Positions 9,695-20,534 of a stretch of 39,035 bases of DNA are shown here, piece by piece. The notes under the pieces were generated by a model. That model worked only from the letters and a program-made list of their open reading frames with translations, had not been told where the DNA came from and made no database searches. This DNA is from Knufia peltigerae (lineage: Eukaryota > Ascomycota > Eurotiomycetes > Chaetothyriales > Trichomeriaceae): positions 1-39,035 of the forward strand of contig JAPDRN010000207.1 of the NCBI GenBank assembly GCA_030247855.1. Reading direction: 5' to 3'. The position numbers and the translations under genes are program-made. Numbering within the stretch: the stretch's first letter is position 1; the number at the start of each line of letters is the position of its first letter.

Positions 9695-11860
9695 TCAGTG
9701 AGCCTCAACGTCCAATCTATTCACTTCTTGTCCGATGATCCTCGTTCCTTCCTCGGTCGACATGATTGAACTGTGGAAATAATGACGGATCTTGTGACCG
9801 GCAAACATGAGGACGATGATCAAACCAAAAGCCACCATGCTCACGAACGCCATCATGCCAAAAACCCAACCCACCCCGACACTGGCTTCCCAGCCGTCGA
9901 TGAAGAAGGGAATGGCGATGCCGAAAATGGTCCGGTAGAAGTTCATGATGGTGGCCGCCTCGACCGGGTACTTTGTAAAACATTCGACCTCGTAATTGAC
10001 CAACACGGGGACGGCGACGTTGGAACTGAAGTTCAACAAGAAATTCCCCACGGCGGCGACCATGTAGTGCAGGTGGTACTGCAAGGCGGCTCCGAACAGA
10101 CCCAGACCGATGTTGAGTCCCACGAAAGAAGGGATCCACAGTGCGTGAAGACGAAACTCGGGTTTCCATATCCCCCCGGACTTGCGACAGATCCACAGGG
10201 GAAGTTTGTCGTTGAAGGCCAAACCGTACAGTTGACCCGTAATACAACCTGCCCATGCCGCAAATGTGACTGTTGGATGACACACAAACCGAGTCAGTAC
10301 TTTGGGAGGTAAAGTAGTAAGGAAGTGATAGGCAAGTGGAATGGGAGTAAAACGGTAAGGGACAACGTACATTCTGCATTTTGGTTAGGCGTAAAACCAT
10401 ACCCCTTTTCGGATACTGGAGACTGAAGAAATACGGCCAAGAGGTTGTTTACACCGACACTCCTGCAATCATCAGGTCAGATTTTGTTCAGTTTTTTTTA
10501 CGTTCCGAGTGCAAGAGTCGGCAGTACTTACCAGCCAAAAACGATCATGAGAAAGAGACCACCTAGTATTCCGACAGGATGCAATCCTATCCTGAATGGC
10601 ATAATGGCCAAACGAAGCTAAATCAAGAAACGAGATTTTAGTCAGTATGAACCTCTCCAAAAAAAAGACAAGCTCTTGGGGGTTTTAATGATATGACCAT
10701 ACCGTCTCTCGGTTGTTCATTCCTTCGGCGACATTTGGTCTTCGAAAAAAATAAACATCGATGGATCGTCGGACAAAAGATGTCGAAGGGACCGGAAATG
10801 TAGGTCGTCCAGGTCTAGTCCAACCCGTCTCTTCCAGGCAGAAGAAGATCAGAAAAATGACAAAACCTTCTAGACCGACATTGTACCAATATTCTACCGC
10901 CCAGGGGGAGCCGTTGCCGACGATGAACCCGGAAAATGTTGGACCTGCCAAAGTTCTAAGAAAGACGACACCTCTGTCAGTAGGAGGGGAGAGTTCAAGG
11001 AGAAAGACAGACCAAGTCGTCACAACACGTACCCTAGAAGAATCATTACGTTGTAAAAGGCAAAACATTTCCCACGTTGATGCAAAAAGAATGTATCTGT
11101 AATGTAACTTGCTCCGACTGTTCCCTTCCTCACAAACGGTGTTCGTTAGCTGTTGATAAAAAAGGATGGAAACGAATAGGAGGGTGGGTTATGTATACCC
11201 GTAGTTGCACAAGATCCAGCCAAACAACCGAACAGCCTTGACAAGACAAAACTGACATAATCTCCTGGACCCGTACATGTGGCGGCCCATATCGTGCAAG
11301 CCATTGTCAAAACGGTGGCCCATAGGATCGCACCACCTCTACCGATTCTTCGGGAGATTGGTGACCAGAATAATGGTCCTGCGCATAATCCTGCAGTTGC
11401 CGCAGAGACCTTTTTATTTCAGGAAAGTCAGTCTTTGTTTGCACTTGTGGGAGGGTATGTCAATACCGAATATGTAATTTCGACGCCGGTTTTGTCGTAA
11501 AGAGCTCCTTGTTGAAAGATACTGCTGACATTACCGACGGCTTGAAGTGTACCGGTGAACCCAGCAAATGCCACGATACCCAGAGTGAGTAGTTTACGCC
11601 ATCTCGCCCAGTTCTGTTGACCGATATAGTGTCAGGAAACACATCTTTCGAGACATAATATGTGGACGTAATGTAGTACTCACCAAAGGATCACGAGGAT
11701 CGTCGGTAGGTTGAGGTACCAAAGTGATACCAGACTCATTTTTTGTGGTTTGTCTCCTCCTCCCGCTCCCGGTACTCTGTTCGAGATGTTCAGAAGTTTC
11801 TTCTTTGGTCATTGAAGCTTTGGTGTTGTTTTCGTTGCTGAATTCGTCTGCAGACTCCAT
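9695..11860 (-). CDS. MFS transporter, 12-TM DHA1/Hol1-like type, 8 exons
   Basis: The exons are 11860-11684, 11613-11467, 11409-11199, 11117-11033, 10955-10703, 10617-10532, 10462-10371 and 10269-9695, which join in frame to 541 residues. The protein begins with a hydrophilic tail, then DPLNWARWRK, the typical lead-in to the first membrane helix of fungal drug/polyamine-type facilitators. Further marks are the loop motif SRRIGRGG, the VGASYITDTFFLHQRGK segment after helix 4, a charged central loop with EETGWTRPGRP, and GGIWKPEFRLHALW before the later helices. The substrate cannot be read from sequence. Next to a Zn2Cys6 regulator and several aromatic hydroxylases it may import an aromatic substrate or export an intermediate or toxic compound. 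The exon 4 acceptor (11118) is chosen over nearer AGs because it alone gives ATTVGASYITD in frame. Confidence 0.88.
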
Positions 11861-12859
11861 TGTCGCGAAGACGTCAGGATAGTAAGTATGGGCTTAGCTC
11901 AGCTTGGATTGAAAAAGACACAATCAAACAAAAATGATAATCTCTTGGGAAGACGGAGGAGCGACCTTGGGTAGTAATAGTCTCGAGGTCTAGAACAGGA
12001 CCGAAACGAAGTCTGGACTGATTGTATCTGTCACAGATCAACCTATTTGTTCCTCAAAGAACAAACCCCGTGGCACGTCAAGGTGCCTGTATAAATTGTA
12101 CGGGAGTAAGAGGACAGTATATTGACGACTTGGTAGTACTCATCTCCACGCCGAAAGCTTTCCGTACTGTAGGGACGTTGAAGCAGCCGCCGCCGCCGCC
12201 GCCGATCACGGCATTCCGTGATTCCTCCGTCGTTGCCGTAACTTGTACGAGTAAAAGCCACCACGGCGTACTGCTGGAGATCTGCAAAGGACTTATTGAT
12301 CCTAACCCCTCTTTCACGGCATTTTTATGGTTGGGTACAGTTCATTTTACCCCATGGGCAGAGAGAAACGGCTCGATTGAAGGGACGTGGGTTCTCCATG
12401 CGAGTAGGTCTGTTGTGTGGAGAGAGAGGGAGACGGAGAGAATGACTTCGTCTCATCATTGATGGCCTTTGGAGAATCGTCGCCAGAGTAAATAGTGGAT
12501 CACGATGCACGCCTATCACCGGTTACTGTACAAAAGACTCCGTAAGGACATCAGTGATACTCGGCCTTGATCCCTTGGTTGGAATGTCGATTGGCGGTGA
12601 AATATATATTCCCGGATGATCGTAGTCAATGATATCTTGACTTTTATTGAATCATGCAATATGGCTGCAATTCAAACACAAGCCCAAAAAGCTTGGTAAA
12701 ATGCTTGTCCTCCGTGAGGCTTCATCGTTTTGGCTAGACTCATTTGAACATATCCAGTAATGTACATGTACTCGCTACACCTGAATGCTTATTGGGTTGC
12801 TATGCAATCTCGATAGCAAGGACACATTTCCAGACGTTTGTACATTTGAGACTTCCACA
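11861..12859. other. Intergenic, about 1 kb, upstream of the transporter gene
   Basis: The region lies upstream of the minus-strand transporter start and downstream of the minus-strand regulator stop. It contains a (GCC)6 run (12186-12203) and a GACTCCGTA at 12536-12544. Open frames on both strands, such as 12022-12462, show no domain, no credible codon pattern and no partner exons, so nothing is called here. Confidence 0.5.
12186..12203. repeat. (GCC)6 trinucleotide repeat
   Basis: Six perfect GCC units sit in the intergenic region upstream of the transporter gene; no coding frame is supported across them. Confidence 0.8.
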
Positions 12860-15539
12860 TCATCCCGGTAATGATAATGAGTGATATTTCTTCCTCGCCG
12901 CCGGTGCAATACTGACATAACGTACTGCAAGGTCATGTTCTCTAGCAGTCAATGGCACACCAGAATCCCCCGTCATTTTATGAAGAGCATGTGTTAGGTC
13001 TGTAGATCAAAATTAGAGATTGTTAGACAAGAGACCTGATCGTAATCGAAGCATGTTTTTGCTTACCCAACATGAGTGAACCTATACCCCAATATCTAGC
13101 AATCTGTGCTATTCCAAGATAGACCACCTCACGACTCAGGCTGCTCTTCTCGGCGGCTGCGTTTGGTGACTGCGGACCACCCTGTGACAAGGGACTGAAA
13201 TGCATGGAACTCGCTCCGACGAGACTACAAACCAAAAAGGGTGAAATGTAGGCCAAGTAATCTGCGGAACAAGATTTGATCGCCCTGACGACATTGTGTG
13301 CGTGTTGCATGTAATTGTGCGAAGCAGATTTGGAACGTTGTTCTTCAGATGAGAAATGCTCGGCACTGACTGGGGAAGAAACTGAAGGTGACAAACCATT
13401 TTGGTCTGGGGTGCATATTGTGAGAGCAGCATGTGTACGGGCACTATGGCCCAAAAATCGTCAGTCATACAAAGCAAGGTCTCTCTCTCTCTCTCTCTCT
13501 CTCTGCGTTGCGGATGTTCTTACTTACCTCTGTAACATGATGTTGGTAGCTATGATCCAATTACTCCTCGCAAAAGTGGTGTCATTAAAAACGAGAGCGT
13601 TACAAGTCAGACGGAATTGTTCTGGCAAACTGAGACTGAAACAGGTGATGGCGAGTTCCATCTCTTCCTTTGCACTTTTCTGTACATTTTCTCCTCTGAT
13701 CATCAGGTCGTTTGCCAACGCCATGAGGAAGTTGGCTATCAGGAACCACGCCCTTTCATCCTGGTTCGGTGAATTTTGTAGACTCTTCCAGGCCGTCGAA
13801 GGAGTACACCCCATGGGTGCGGAAGCGACCGGGTGACCTGCAAACCAGTGCTCGTCCGAGACAGGTAGGAGCACCCTCATCGTATTTCGGTCGATCATGT
13901 ATGGCCTTTTGGAGACCGTCGAGGCAAACGTATCGAGTTCCCAAATGGCCCACCAAGCACGACGGAGTTCCTCGCGGTGCACCCAGTCTTCCACAGAAGC
14001 CCACTGTGGCTGCTCATCGGGGTGGTGATGCGCACTGATATCTTCATCGACAGAGTTGATCCCGAGGTCGTAGGCCAGGCGAGTGATACTCCCGATCAAA
14101 GCCCATTGGAAGGTGTTTGAACAATTCGTACTGTGGTAGAAGGCCAACAATATGCAGCCCTGTAGAAACGGCAGAGTCGGGGCTTCTTCACCTTGGGATC
14201 GTATTGCGTCGGCGTATATCGACTGCGCTTCTTTCGCGAATAATGCTCCCCTGGCGATAGGGGGAACCCCGTCAAATTCGGCAGGCTGCGCGAATCTTGC
14301 AGACAGACTCATGATGCCATTTAATATCAAGGCCGATTCTAACGGCAGTCGACGGTGTGCCAGACCTTGATGTTGCGGCTCATTCGGAAAATACTGTTGA
14401 TAGAATCTCGGTTTGTGAAAAATGGGTAGAAAAGCATTGATCTTGCTGAAGAAGACGTCAACCCTAAACGATGTCAGCAGGTGGCAGGCGATGCAAGCTA
14501 GGAAGAGACTCACAACTCTCTCAGCAGAGCATTTGATACGGTCAATTGGTATAATCTAGGCTGACTCGCCGAAAGTGTCCGGGTGGGATGCTGCGCCTGT
14601 GATGTGTCTGCCGGGGACCGTGGGCTTAAGAGATGCTGACGATCGGTTTGATGAGAGACCGACAACTCCAAGCCCTGAGAATCTGACGGTACCTCCGCAT
14701 TCAGCCCAGAGAGATCTTGTGTGATAAACGCGTCATTGATATAGTTGTCGGACAGGAACGGCGTGAGGCCACCTTCCATTTCCCAAGGAATCACATCTGG
14801 GATATCCATCTCCGTCCCCAAAAGGCCGTGATTGTTGCCGCGACTATAGCTCTGAGGTTCACTCACGACAGTGGGAGACACGTCGACCATCGATTCATGA
14901 CTACCAGGAACTTCTGTAGATGGCTTGTCGTTACGCCCGCGAGACGGCGGGGGGGAAAGTTGGTCCGGTGGTATGGATGTCGCATCTCTCCTCACACTGG
15001 TGCTTTCGTCTCTCCCGTCTTGTTGTTTGGCATTCATAAACATCATCAGGCGGTCTGAACAGGAGAAGACTCTTAGCATAGTTTATAAAGTAAGAAGTTT
15101 GTTGAGAACTAGAGATTGTCATACCAAATATCTCGTCTGAAAGAGGTTCCGGGAGACTTCTGGAGGGTCTCTTTTTCGACCGTGGACTTTTATCACTCAC
15201 ACGCTCCGGACGTTTTCTCTTGGTCGGGAACACGCATTGACTGCTGACTCTTGTGCAAAGCGTACAACTGGGTCGTTTCATGTCGCCTGTGAGCATCGAA
15301 TTAGCCATAACTATCCAAGGTGACCCGACGACAGGGATGGAATGGAATTGGTCTAGGTACATTTCGTCTTCTTTCTACAAAGAGATGAATCATCAGTGAA
15401 AAGCCCGGCAACTGAGTAGATGGACGTGTTCAAAGAACACTTACCTTTTGCACTCTTCACATGCTCGATGGGGCCACGGCGGCGGGTGGTAAACAATCTG
15501 TATATCCGAGATGTTCAAAACTCCTTCTGAAGTCGCCAT
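12860..15539 (-). CDS. Zn2Cys6 transcription factor with fungal-specific TF domain, 7 exons
   Basis: The exons are 15539-15445, 15374-15361, 15286-15125, 15054-14514, 14463-13528, 13443-13067 and 12999-12860, totalling 754 residues. The zinc cluster is split over the first three exons and only forms after splicing: C-x2-C-x6-C-x6-C-x2-C-x6-C, beginning ACEECKRKKTKCD, followed by a basic KRKRP stretch. Exon 2 is a 14-nt microexon coding the linker between the second and third cysteines. The middle-homology (fungal_trans) domain begins about residue 265 with FFSKINAFLPIFHKPRF and includes AYDLGIN and RRAWWAIWELDTFAS. Such factors bind CGG half-sites and often control the cluster they sit in. 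Here it lies between the transporter and the first FAD monooxygenase, all on the minus strand, so it is the likely pathway regulator (inference). The last two exon junctions are less certain. Confidence 0.88.
13481..13504. repeat. (CT)12 microsatellite inside intron 5 of the regulator
   Basis: Twelve CT units on the plus strand read as (AG)12 in the sense of the minus-strand transcript, inside the 84-nt intron 13444-13527. Length changes here would alter intron size and possibly splicing, but not the protein frame. Confidence 0.8.
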
Positions 15540-16127
15540 GTTGTTAAGTAGGAGGAATATGTCTGATCGAAGTCAACCGAGTCCAGAAAACTCCAACTTT
15601 CCAAGCCCGACACTTTGGCATGGGAATATCCAACGAAGAATATTGTTCTTCGAATCCAAAGTTGCAAGTCGAAGCATCATTCACCCTTCCGAGTCAACGA
15701 AAAGATGGGGGTGAACCGAGTTTTGCGGGGGGCGAAGAGGCTCTCTTCGCACTAAGTAAATAGGTAAACAGTCCGGGGGCATTGTCCCTGCTTATTACTG
15801 GTACAGGGGTGAGAACATGGAGGTTCTAGGCGATGATGGATGGTCCATTGGCCACTGCGACCAACCCGCCCATACAACAAGTCAGCAATCTTGGTGGTGG
15901 TTTTGCCGACAAAGCTAAAGTGCCGCCCATCCGACGACAATTCAACTGAGGGTGTTGAACATGGGCAATTATTGATGACAGTTTGTTTTAATCGAGAATC
16001 TATATTGTATCTGTCCATGATGAAGCCACGGCTGAAAGTCAAGTTCAAAGTACATACACTGTCCGCCGTTTCCCTCTGCAATATCAAGTGTCTACAGCCA
16101 CTACATACTTTACGAAATACTTCGTAC
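15540..16127. promoter_or_regulatory. Promoter region of the Zn2Cys6 regulator, 588 bp
   Basis: The region lies between the regulator start (15539, minus) and the stop of the minus-strand FAD monooxygenase. It is expected to hold the regulator promoter and the monooxygenase 3' end. Frames running through it on the plus strand (15840-16415) are antisense continuations of the monooxygenase and lack any domain. No distinct operator was recognised. Confidence 0.45.
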
Positions 16128-17771
16128 TCACAACCTCAAACCTCCGTTCGCTGCGCCTGTAGAATATCCATTAACCTGCCCGCCACCCTCACTCAACCAT
16201 CGGTCAAACGCTTTATGTGTATCCGCCACCGAGTCAAAAGCAAGCATCTGCTTCTGATAACCCGGATCTGCCCAGCCCCATCTGGACGGCTTGACCCAGT
16301 CGACGTCGGCCAGATCTTGATCGCGAGCCTCCTGTTCAGGTCCATCGTGCATGTGGTACATGATTCGATTGGCTCGAGCCCCTTTGACGTTTGTCGTCGT
16401 GCGCTTCTTTCGTAGATTCTCGAACAGCTGCAGAGCCGAGTTGATGTGTGATCTCTTTTCGTCGTCGGGTATGCTGGTCTCATTCTGCAATCGGCCGAGC
16501 AGGAGGCCCAAAACAAGCCCATCCTCGGCGGCCATGGCGGCTCCTTGAGCTTGGTACGGCAGTGTCGGATGACACGCATCGCCGATCATGACCAGGTTGT
16601 TCTTGACCCAGGTCCGGAGTTCATCGTGGTGACAGAGCTTCCACTTCAGGACGCTGTTGTGACACGATATTATCTTGGAGAGAACCGGGTCCCAGCCTTC
16701 GTACGTCATGCGCATCTCGTCGATGTCTCCTGTCTCGGTCCTCGTGCCTGGTGGTAAGTTGTCCGGCCGAATCAGGACAAGATTGAATGCGGTCGCGTCC
16801 CTGACCGGGTAGAAGACACTGTGTCGATCAGGTCCCACCCAGTTATATGTGCACCTCGAGTTGATCAGTTCGTTGATGCCCGGGTCATTAAAAGCTTCGA
16901 GTTGGTCTCTGGAAAAGGTCCCACGATACGCGAGGTCGCCAGTCGGAGTTGGAGGAGACGCCTCTCCCAAGATGATGTCTCTAATCTTTGACCACAAACC
17001 TGGTTTCCGGGAAGATCCCTCGTGTCAACCTCATGTCGATTTTGTCTTACACTTCGGGAGTGGCTTACCATCTGCCCCGACGATAACATCTCCGGAAATG
17101 ACTTCACCCGTATGGAGGACGACTTGGGGCCTCTCAGCCTCATAATCAATCTCAACGACCTCTGCATCAAGTCGGAGTGCACCACCCAACCGAAGGGTCT
17201 CGTCCAACAGTACACCATGATAGTCTGCTCGATGAATGACACTGTGTAATTGTCAGCCGTGAGAGAATTGCAACCTGAAGAGCAACAAAACTGACAACCA
17301 CGGTCCGTTGAAGTCCTCAATCATCTTCTTCCCACCATTTCTGGTACATAGGACCTTTCCAGTTTTATACCTCTTAAGATGGTTCGCCTTGACTTCCACT
17401 GCCCCGGCTGCTCTGATCTTGTCTTCAATGCCAAATGCTTGGACGACTCTTGCTGCATTTGGGGGAATTTGAATCCTAAAGTAGTGTCAGTTTGAGTGTC
17501 CCCTTCTGCAATATCACTTTTGCATAGATCATTACCCGGCACCGATCTTCGAGTCGTCAGCATCTTCTGAACATCAGGAGTCGTCGTCAACTTACTGGTG
17601 AAATTTCAGGAGCCTTCTCCAAGACCGTCACCTCACATCCACACCGCAAGCAGGATATTGCAGCGGCCAAACCACCTTCCTATTATTAGTTGATCTATGT
17701 ATCGGGGTACTGCAGCGTGGCAACGTACCGATTCCTGCTCCGATAATCACGATTTGAAAGGGCTTCGTCAT
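16128..17771 (-). CDS. FAD-dependent monooxygenase, salicylate-hydroxylase-like, 6 exons
   Basis: The exons are 17771-17729, 17675-17596, 17546-17536, 17475-17296, 17241-17069 and 16999-16128, joining in frame to 452 residues, normal for a class A flavin monooxygenase. The dinucleotide-binding motif IIGAGIGGLAAA follows the start. The DG motif is VIVGADGLWSKIR and the second FAD motif is NLVMIGDACHPTLPYQAQG with AAEDG after it. Exon 3 is only 11 nt but is needed to give IGAGIQIPPNA across the splice. Salicylate-hydroxylase-type enzymes use NAD(P)H and oxygen to hydroxylate or decarboxylatively hydroxylate an aromatic acid, giving a catechol; relatives also act on secondary metabolites. It is transcribed away from the TfdB-like monooxygenase across a 0.6-kb promoter. 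The class is secure, the substrate is not. Confidence 0.88.
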
Positions 17772-18373
17772 CTGGACAGTAAATAACAAACCTGGTTTTA
17801 GTCTGAAATCTTGAGATGAGATTTTGCAAAGTCTGTGCCCTCCGGCAATCTAGTACCACCTTTCTCAATTCATCACGACAGCATCACGACAATATGTACC
17901 ATACTTCAAGTACATTACTAAACCCACCCCCACAGTTCACAACTTGTTCGGCATCTGGAAAGACGGCAGCGATGTGGAGAATGTGGACCACACCTACTCG
18001 TACGCCCCCCTCGGAACGCCGTGATGTCTTACCGAGGACGCAATATCCCTCGTCTGCACGAGATGAGACTTACTCATGACTTGCGAAATTGTGATGGTCA
18101 TCCTCGGTAGCGGTCTTGACTATTCCGCCGGCCTTTTGGTTGCGAACAGGTGTAATCAAAATGTTTCAGGCAATGGGCACGGATGATTGACACCTAGATC
18201 GGTAAGCCGACTATCATGCATTGTGATGATATGGGAGGTGGAATATACCCCGGACACTTTGTAAACTACTCGATTGGTCTGGATATTACCAAAAGCAACA
18301 ACCTCACAAATCAGCCTCGAAGTTTGCGCCTGCGTTATCGTCAGATATCACAGCTTACGGCAGACTGGCCGCA
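17772..18373. promoter_or_regulatory. Divergent promoter between the two FAD monooxygenases
   Basis: A 602-bp region lies between two outward-facing hydroxylase start codons, so one regulator could drive both. CGG/CCG half-sites of the kind bound by Zn2Cys6 dimers are present, including an inverted pair at 18199-18210 and a direct CGG-N3-CGG pair at 18105-18113. No gene is seen in the interval. Confidence 0.5.
18199..18210. promoter_or_regulatory. Inverted CGG-N4-CCG candidate Zn2Cys6 site
   Basis: The 12-mer TCGGTAAGCCGA has perfect inverted arms (TCGG/CCGA) around a 4-base spacer. It lies 164 bp before the start of the TfdB-like gene. Zn2Cys6 dimers bind such half-site pairs, and a member of that family is encoded 2.7 kb away. 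A short palindrome can occur by chance, so confidence is low. Confidence 0.3.
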
Positions 18374-20125
18374 ATGCATTCAGAACCACCAGAAATCATT
18401 GTTCCCGTACTCATCGTCGGTGCAGGTCCAAGTGGTGCAACGACAGCTCTGCTACTGGGTCGATATGGCATCCCTACGATGGCCATCTCACGTCATCATG
18501 GAACTGCAAACACTCCCCGGGCTCACATTTTCAATCAACGCGCCATGGAAGTGTTGAGGGATGCTGGAATCGAGCATCTGGTCAAGCCGATTGCGTCCAC
18601 CAACGAGGAGATCGCTCATGTCGCCTGGTTGCATAGTCTCAACGGAGAGGAATATGGCCGAGTGTACGCATGGGGCAACAAGCCTGATCGGATTGGCGAG
18701 TACTTGACGTCCAGTCCATGCGAGATGTCAGATCTTCCTCAGAGCGTGCTCGAGCCTATCCTTGTCGAAGAAGCTCGAGTCTTGGGAGCAGACATTCGTT
18801 TCTCAACCGAGTACCTGTCTCATGAAAGATCTCCCGACGGTCGCATCGTGACACGAGTCCGGAATCGGGTGAGTTTGGAGACGTACCGCGTCATTTCTCA
18901 GTACCTGGTTGGCGCAGATGGAGCCAGGAGTGCTGTCGTCTCCAGCCTTGGTATACCGATTGATGGAGAACAACTTGACGACGCTTTCAATGTGTACATC
19001 CGAGCAGATCTGTCAAAGTACTTTGCCCCACGACCTGCGTCGATGGTATGGATCCTCAATCCTGACGCTCCTGACTGGTCCTCGCATGGCTCAATACGCA
19101 TGGTCCGCGCTTGGAATGAGTTTATCGTTTCAATGCACAATGCAAAAGGCAATCTCAATTTTGAGCCCAAGGACGACGACGTCTTGAAGCGGGTTCGGCA
19201 GATGATAGGGGACGATAGGATCGATATCGAGTTGTTGGGACATTTCCGGTGGACAATCAACGATCAGGTGGCTCGGACCTGGCAGAAGGACAATGTACTG
19301 TGCATTGGGGATGCAGTACATCGTCATCCACCCATAAATGGCCTTGGAAGCAACACTTGCATCAGTGATGCTTTCAACATTGCATGGAAACTTGCATATG
19401 TCCTGAGAGGTCAAGCCGATCCTTCGATACTGGATACATTGACTCCCGAACGCAAACCAGTTGGAGATGGCATCGTCAGAAGAGCCAACGATGGCATGCT
19501 GGTACATAGAAGACTGTGGGCCTTCATGGGATCGACACAGGAAGAACGCGCAGCGGTCTCGGCGAAACTCGAAGCACCCACTGATGACGGTGCACGAGCT
19601 CGCAGGAAGCTGCGCAGCATGATAGAAGAGACGGACGACGAGTTCAACTCCCTGGGTATACAGATGAATCAGATCTATTCGAAATCGCGTCTCACCCTGG
19701 TCGAAGATTGGGATGTGCCACCAGACTGCCAGAGCATAAACGTGATGAAGAGGCAAGTCTTGTCCACGTTTCCCGGATTTCATTTACCTCATGTATGGCT
19801 TGTCAAAGACGGACAATCTGAACGTATCTCGACATTGGACTTGGTTGGTCATGGTCACTTTGTCGCTTTCACAGGAATAGGCGGCCAGGCCTGGATAGAT
19901 GCTGCAGACAAGCTGAGATCGGAAGAAGTGCTTGTCAAAGCGTTTGGCATCGGGAGAGGGCTCGACTATTTAGACGCGTACTGGGACTGGGAGAATGTTC
20001 GAGGCGTAGAAGAAAATGGACTCGTCCTTGTTCGACCGGACCATTTTGTGTGCTGGAGATGCAAGAAGCTATCGAAAAATCCGTACCAGACGCTGCGGGA
20101 CGTAATGCACAAATTGCTTTGGTAG
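18374..20125 (+). CDS. TfdB/phenol 2-monooxygenase-like FAD monooxygenase, single exon
   Basis: An intronless frame of 583 residues starts at the first ATG. The N-terminal VLIVGAGPSGATTALLL (GAGPSG at 16-21) binds FAD, LVGADGARS (DG motif, about 178-185) follows, and the second FAD motif is CIGDAVHRHPPINGLGSN at 310-327 with DAFNIAWKLAYVLRG after it. That last block is close to the signature of bacterial 2,4-dichlorophenol 6-monooxygenase (TfdB) and related MhpA-type hydroxylases. A C-terminal thioredoxin-like region ends with LVRPDHFVCWR, as in this group. Such enzymes ortho-hydroxylate phenols to catechols with NADPH and oxygen. The gene is followed 409 bp downstream, on the same strand, by an extradiol dioxygenase, matching a phenol-to-catechol-to-ring-cleavage sequence. 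Lack of introns contrasts with the 6-8 exon genes beside it. The substrate is unknown. Confidence 0.9.
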   Translation: MHSEPPEIIVPVLIVGAGPSGATTALLLGRYGIPTMAISRHHGTANTPRAHIFNQRAMEVLRDAGIEHLVKPIASTNEEIAHVAWLHSLNGEEYGRVYAWGNKPDRIGEYLTSSPCEMSDLPQSVLEPILVEEARVLGADIRFSTEYLSHERSPDGRIVTRVRNRVSLETYRVISQYLVGADGARSAVVSSLGIPIDGEQLDDAFNVYIRADLSKYFAPRPASMVWILNPDAPDWSSHGSIRMVRAWNEFIVSMHNAKGNLNFEPKDDDVLKRVRQMIGDDRIDIELLGHFRWTINDQVARTWQKDNVLCIGDAVHRHPPINGLGSNTCISDAFNIAWKLAYVLRGQADPSILDTLTPERKPVGDGIVRRANDGMLVHRRLWAFMGSTQEERAAVSAKLEAPTDDGARARRKLRSMIEETDDEFNSLGIQMNQIYSKSRLTLVEDWDVPPDCQSINVMKRQVLSTFPGFHLPHVWLVKDGQSERISTLDLVGHGHFVAFTGIGGQAWIDAADKLRSEEVLVKAFGIGRGLDYLDAYWDWENVRGVEENGLVLVRPDHFVCWRCKKLSKNPYQTLRDVMHKLLW

Positions 20126-20534
20126 CTGTAACTCATGCTGTAACCCCTAAAGCATTGCACCGATACCATGAGTAACGTGACTCTTTTCAGGGTTCGCTTC
20201 GGAAACAGTTCCACAGTCCAGACTGATCGAGGTTGGCAATGACGCGGGGCAAGCGCATGTGCCCCGTATTTTGTTTCCCGGAGGGACGGTGTTCGGCTGA
20301 AATAGGTAAATGCCGTGCTTCATGTCCTCACCATCCCGTGCCTCACAGTAGGGCCGACAACGTAAGCACACGGGGCTCGTCCATTCCGCGGTTAGTGAAG
20401 ATCGTCTCGAAAAGCAAACAAGTAAAGTATAACCAACAGAGGTCAGAGGAAGTAGTGGCAACTCACCAAACATCACTGAATACTCCATTTCTTTCCTAGA
20501 CAGTCATCTATAGCAAGTCTTTTTGACGTTGAAA
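20126..20534. promoter_or_regulatory. Promoter region of the extradiol dioxygenase
   Basis: A 409-bp spacer separates two same-strand genes and should hold the 3' end of the monooxygenase and the promoter of the dioxygenase. CGG and CCG trinucleotides are scattered at about 20273-20390, but no clear paired site was found. No gene is supported. Confidence 0.4.

Noticed and set aside
12022..12462. 146-codon open frame on the plus strand between the transporter and regulator
   Set aside because: It has no domain, and a proline run arises from the GCC repeat. An opposing frame is equally open, so neither is supported.
13481..13504. (CT)12 run considered as part of a CRISPR-like or tandem-repeat array
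   Set aside because: It is a simple dinucleotide repeat inside an intron; there are no spacers or longer repeat units.
15840..16415. 191-codon open frame on the plus strand
   Set aside because: Its second half is antisense to the salicylate-hydroxylase-like exon; no domain is found.
19130..19783. 217-codon open frame on the minus strand
   Set aside because: It is entirely antisense to the TfdB-like monooxygenase gene.
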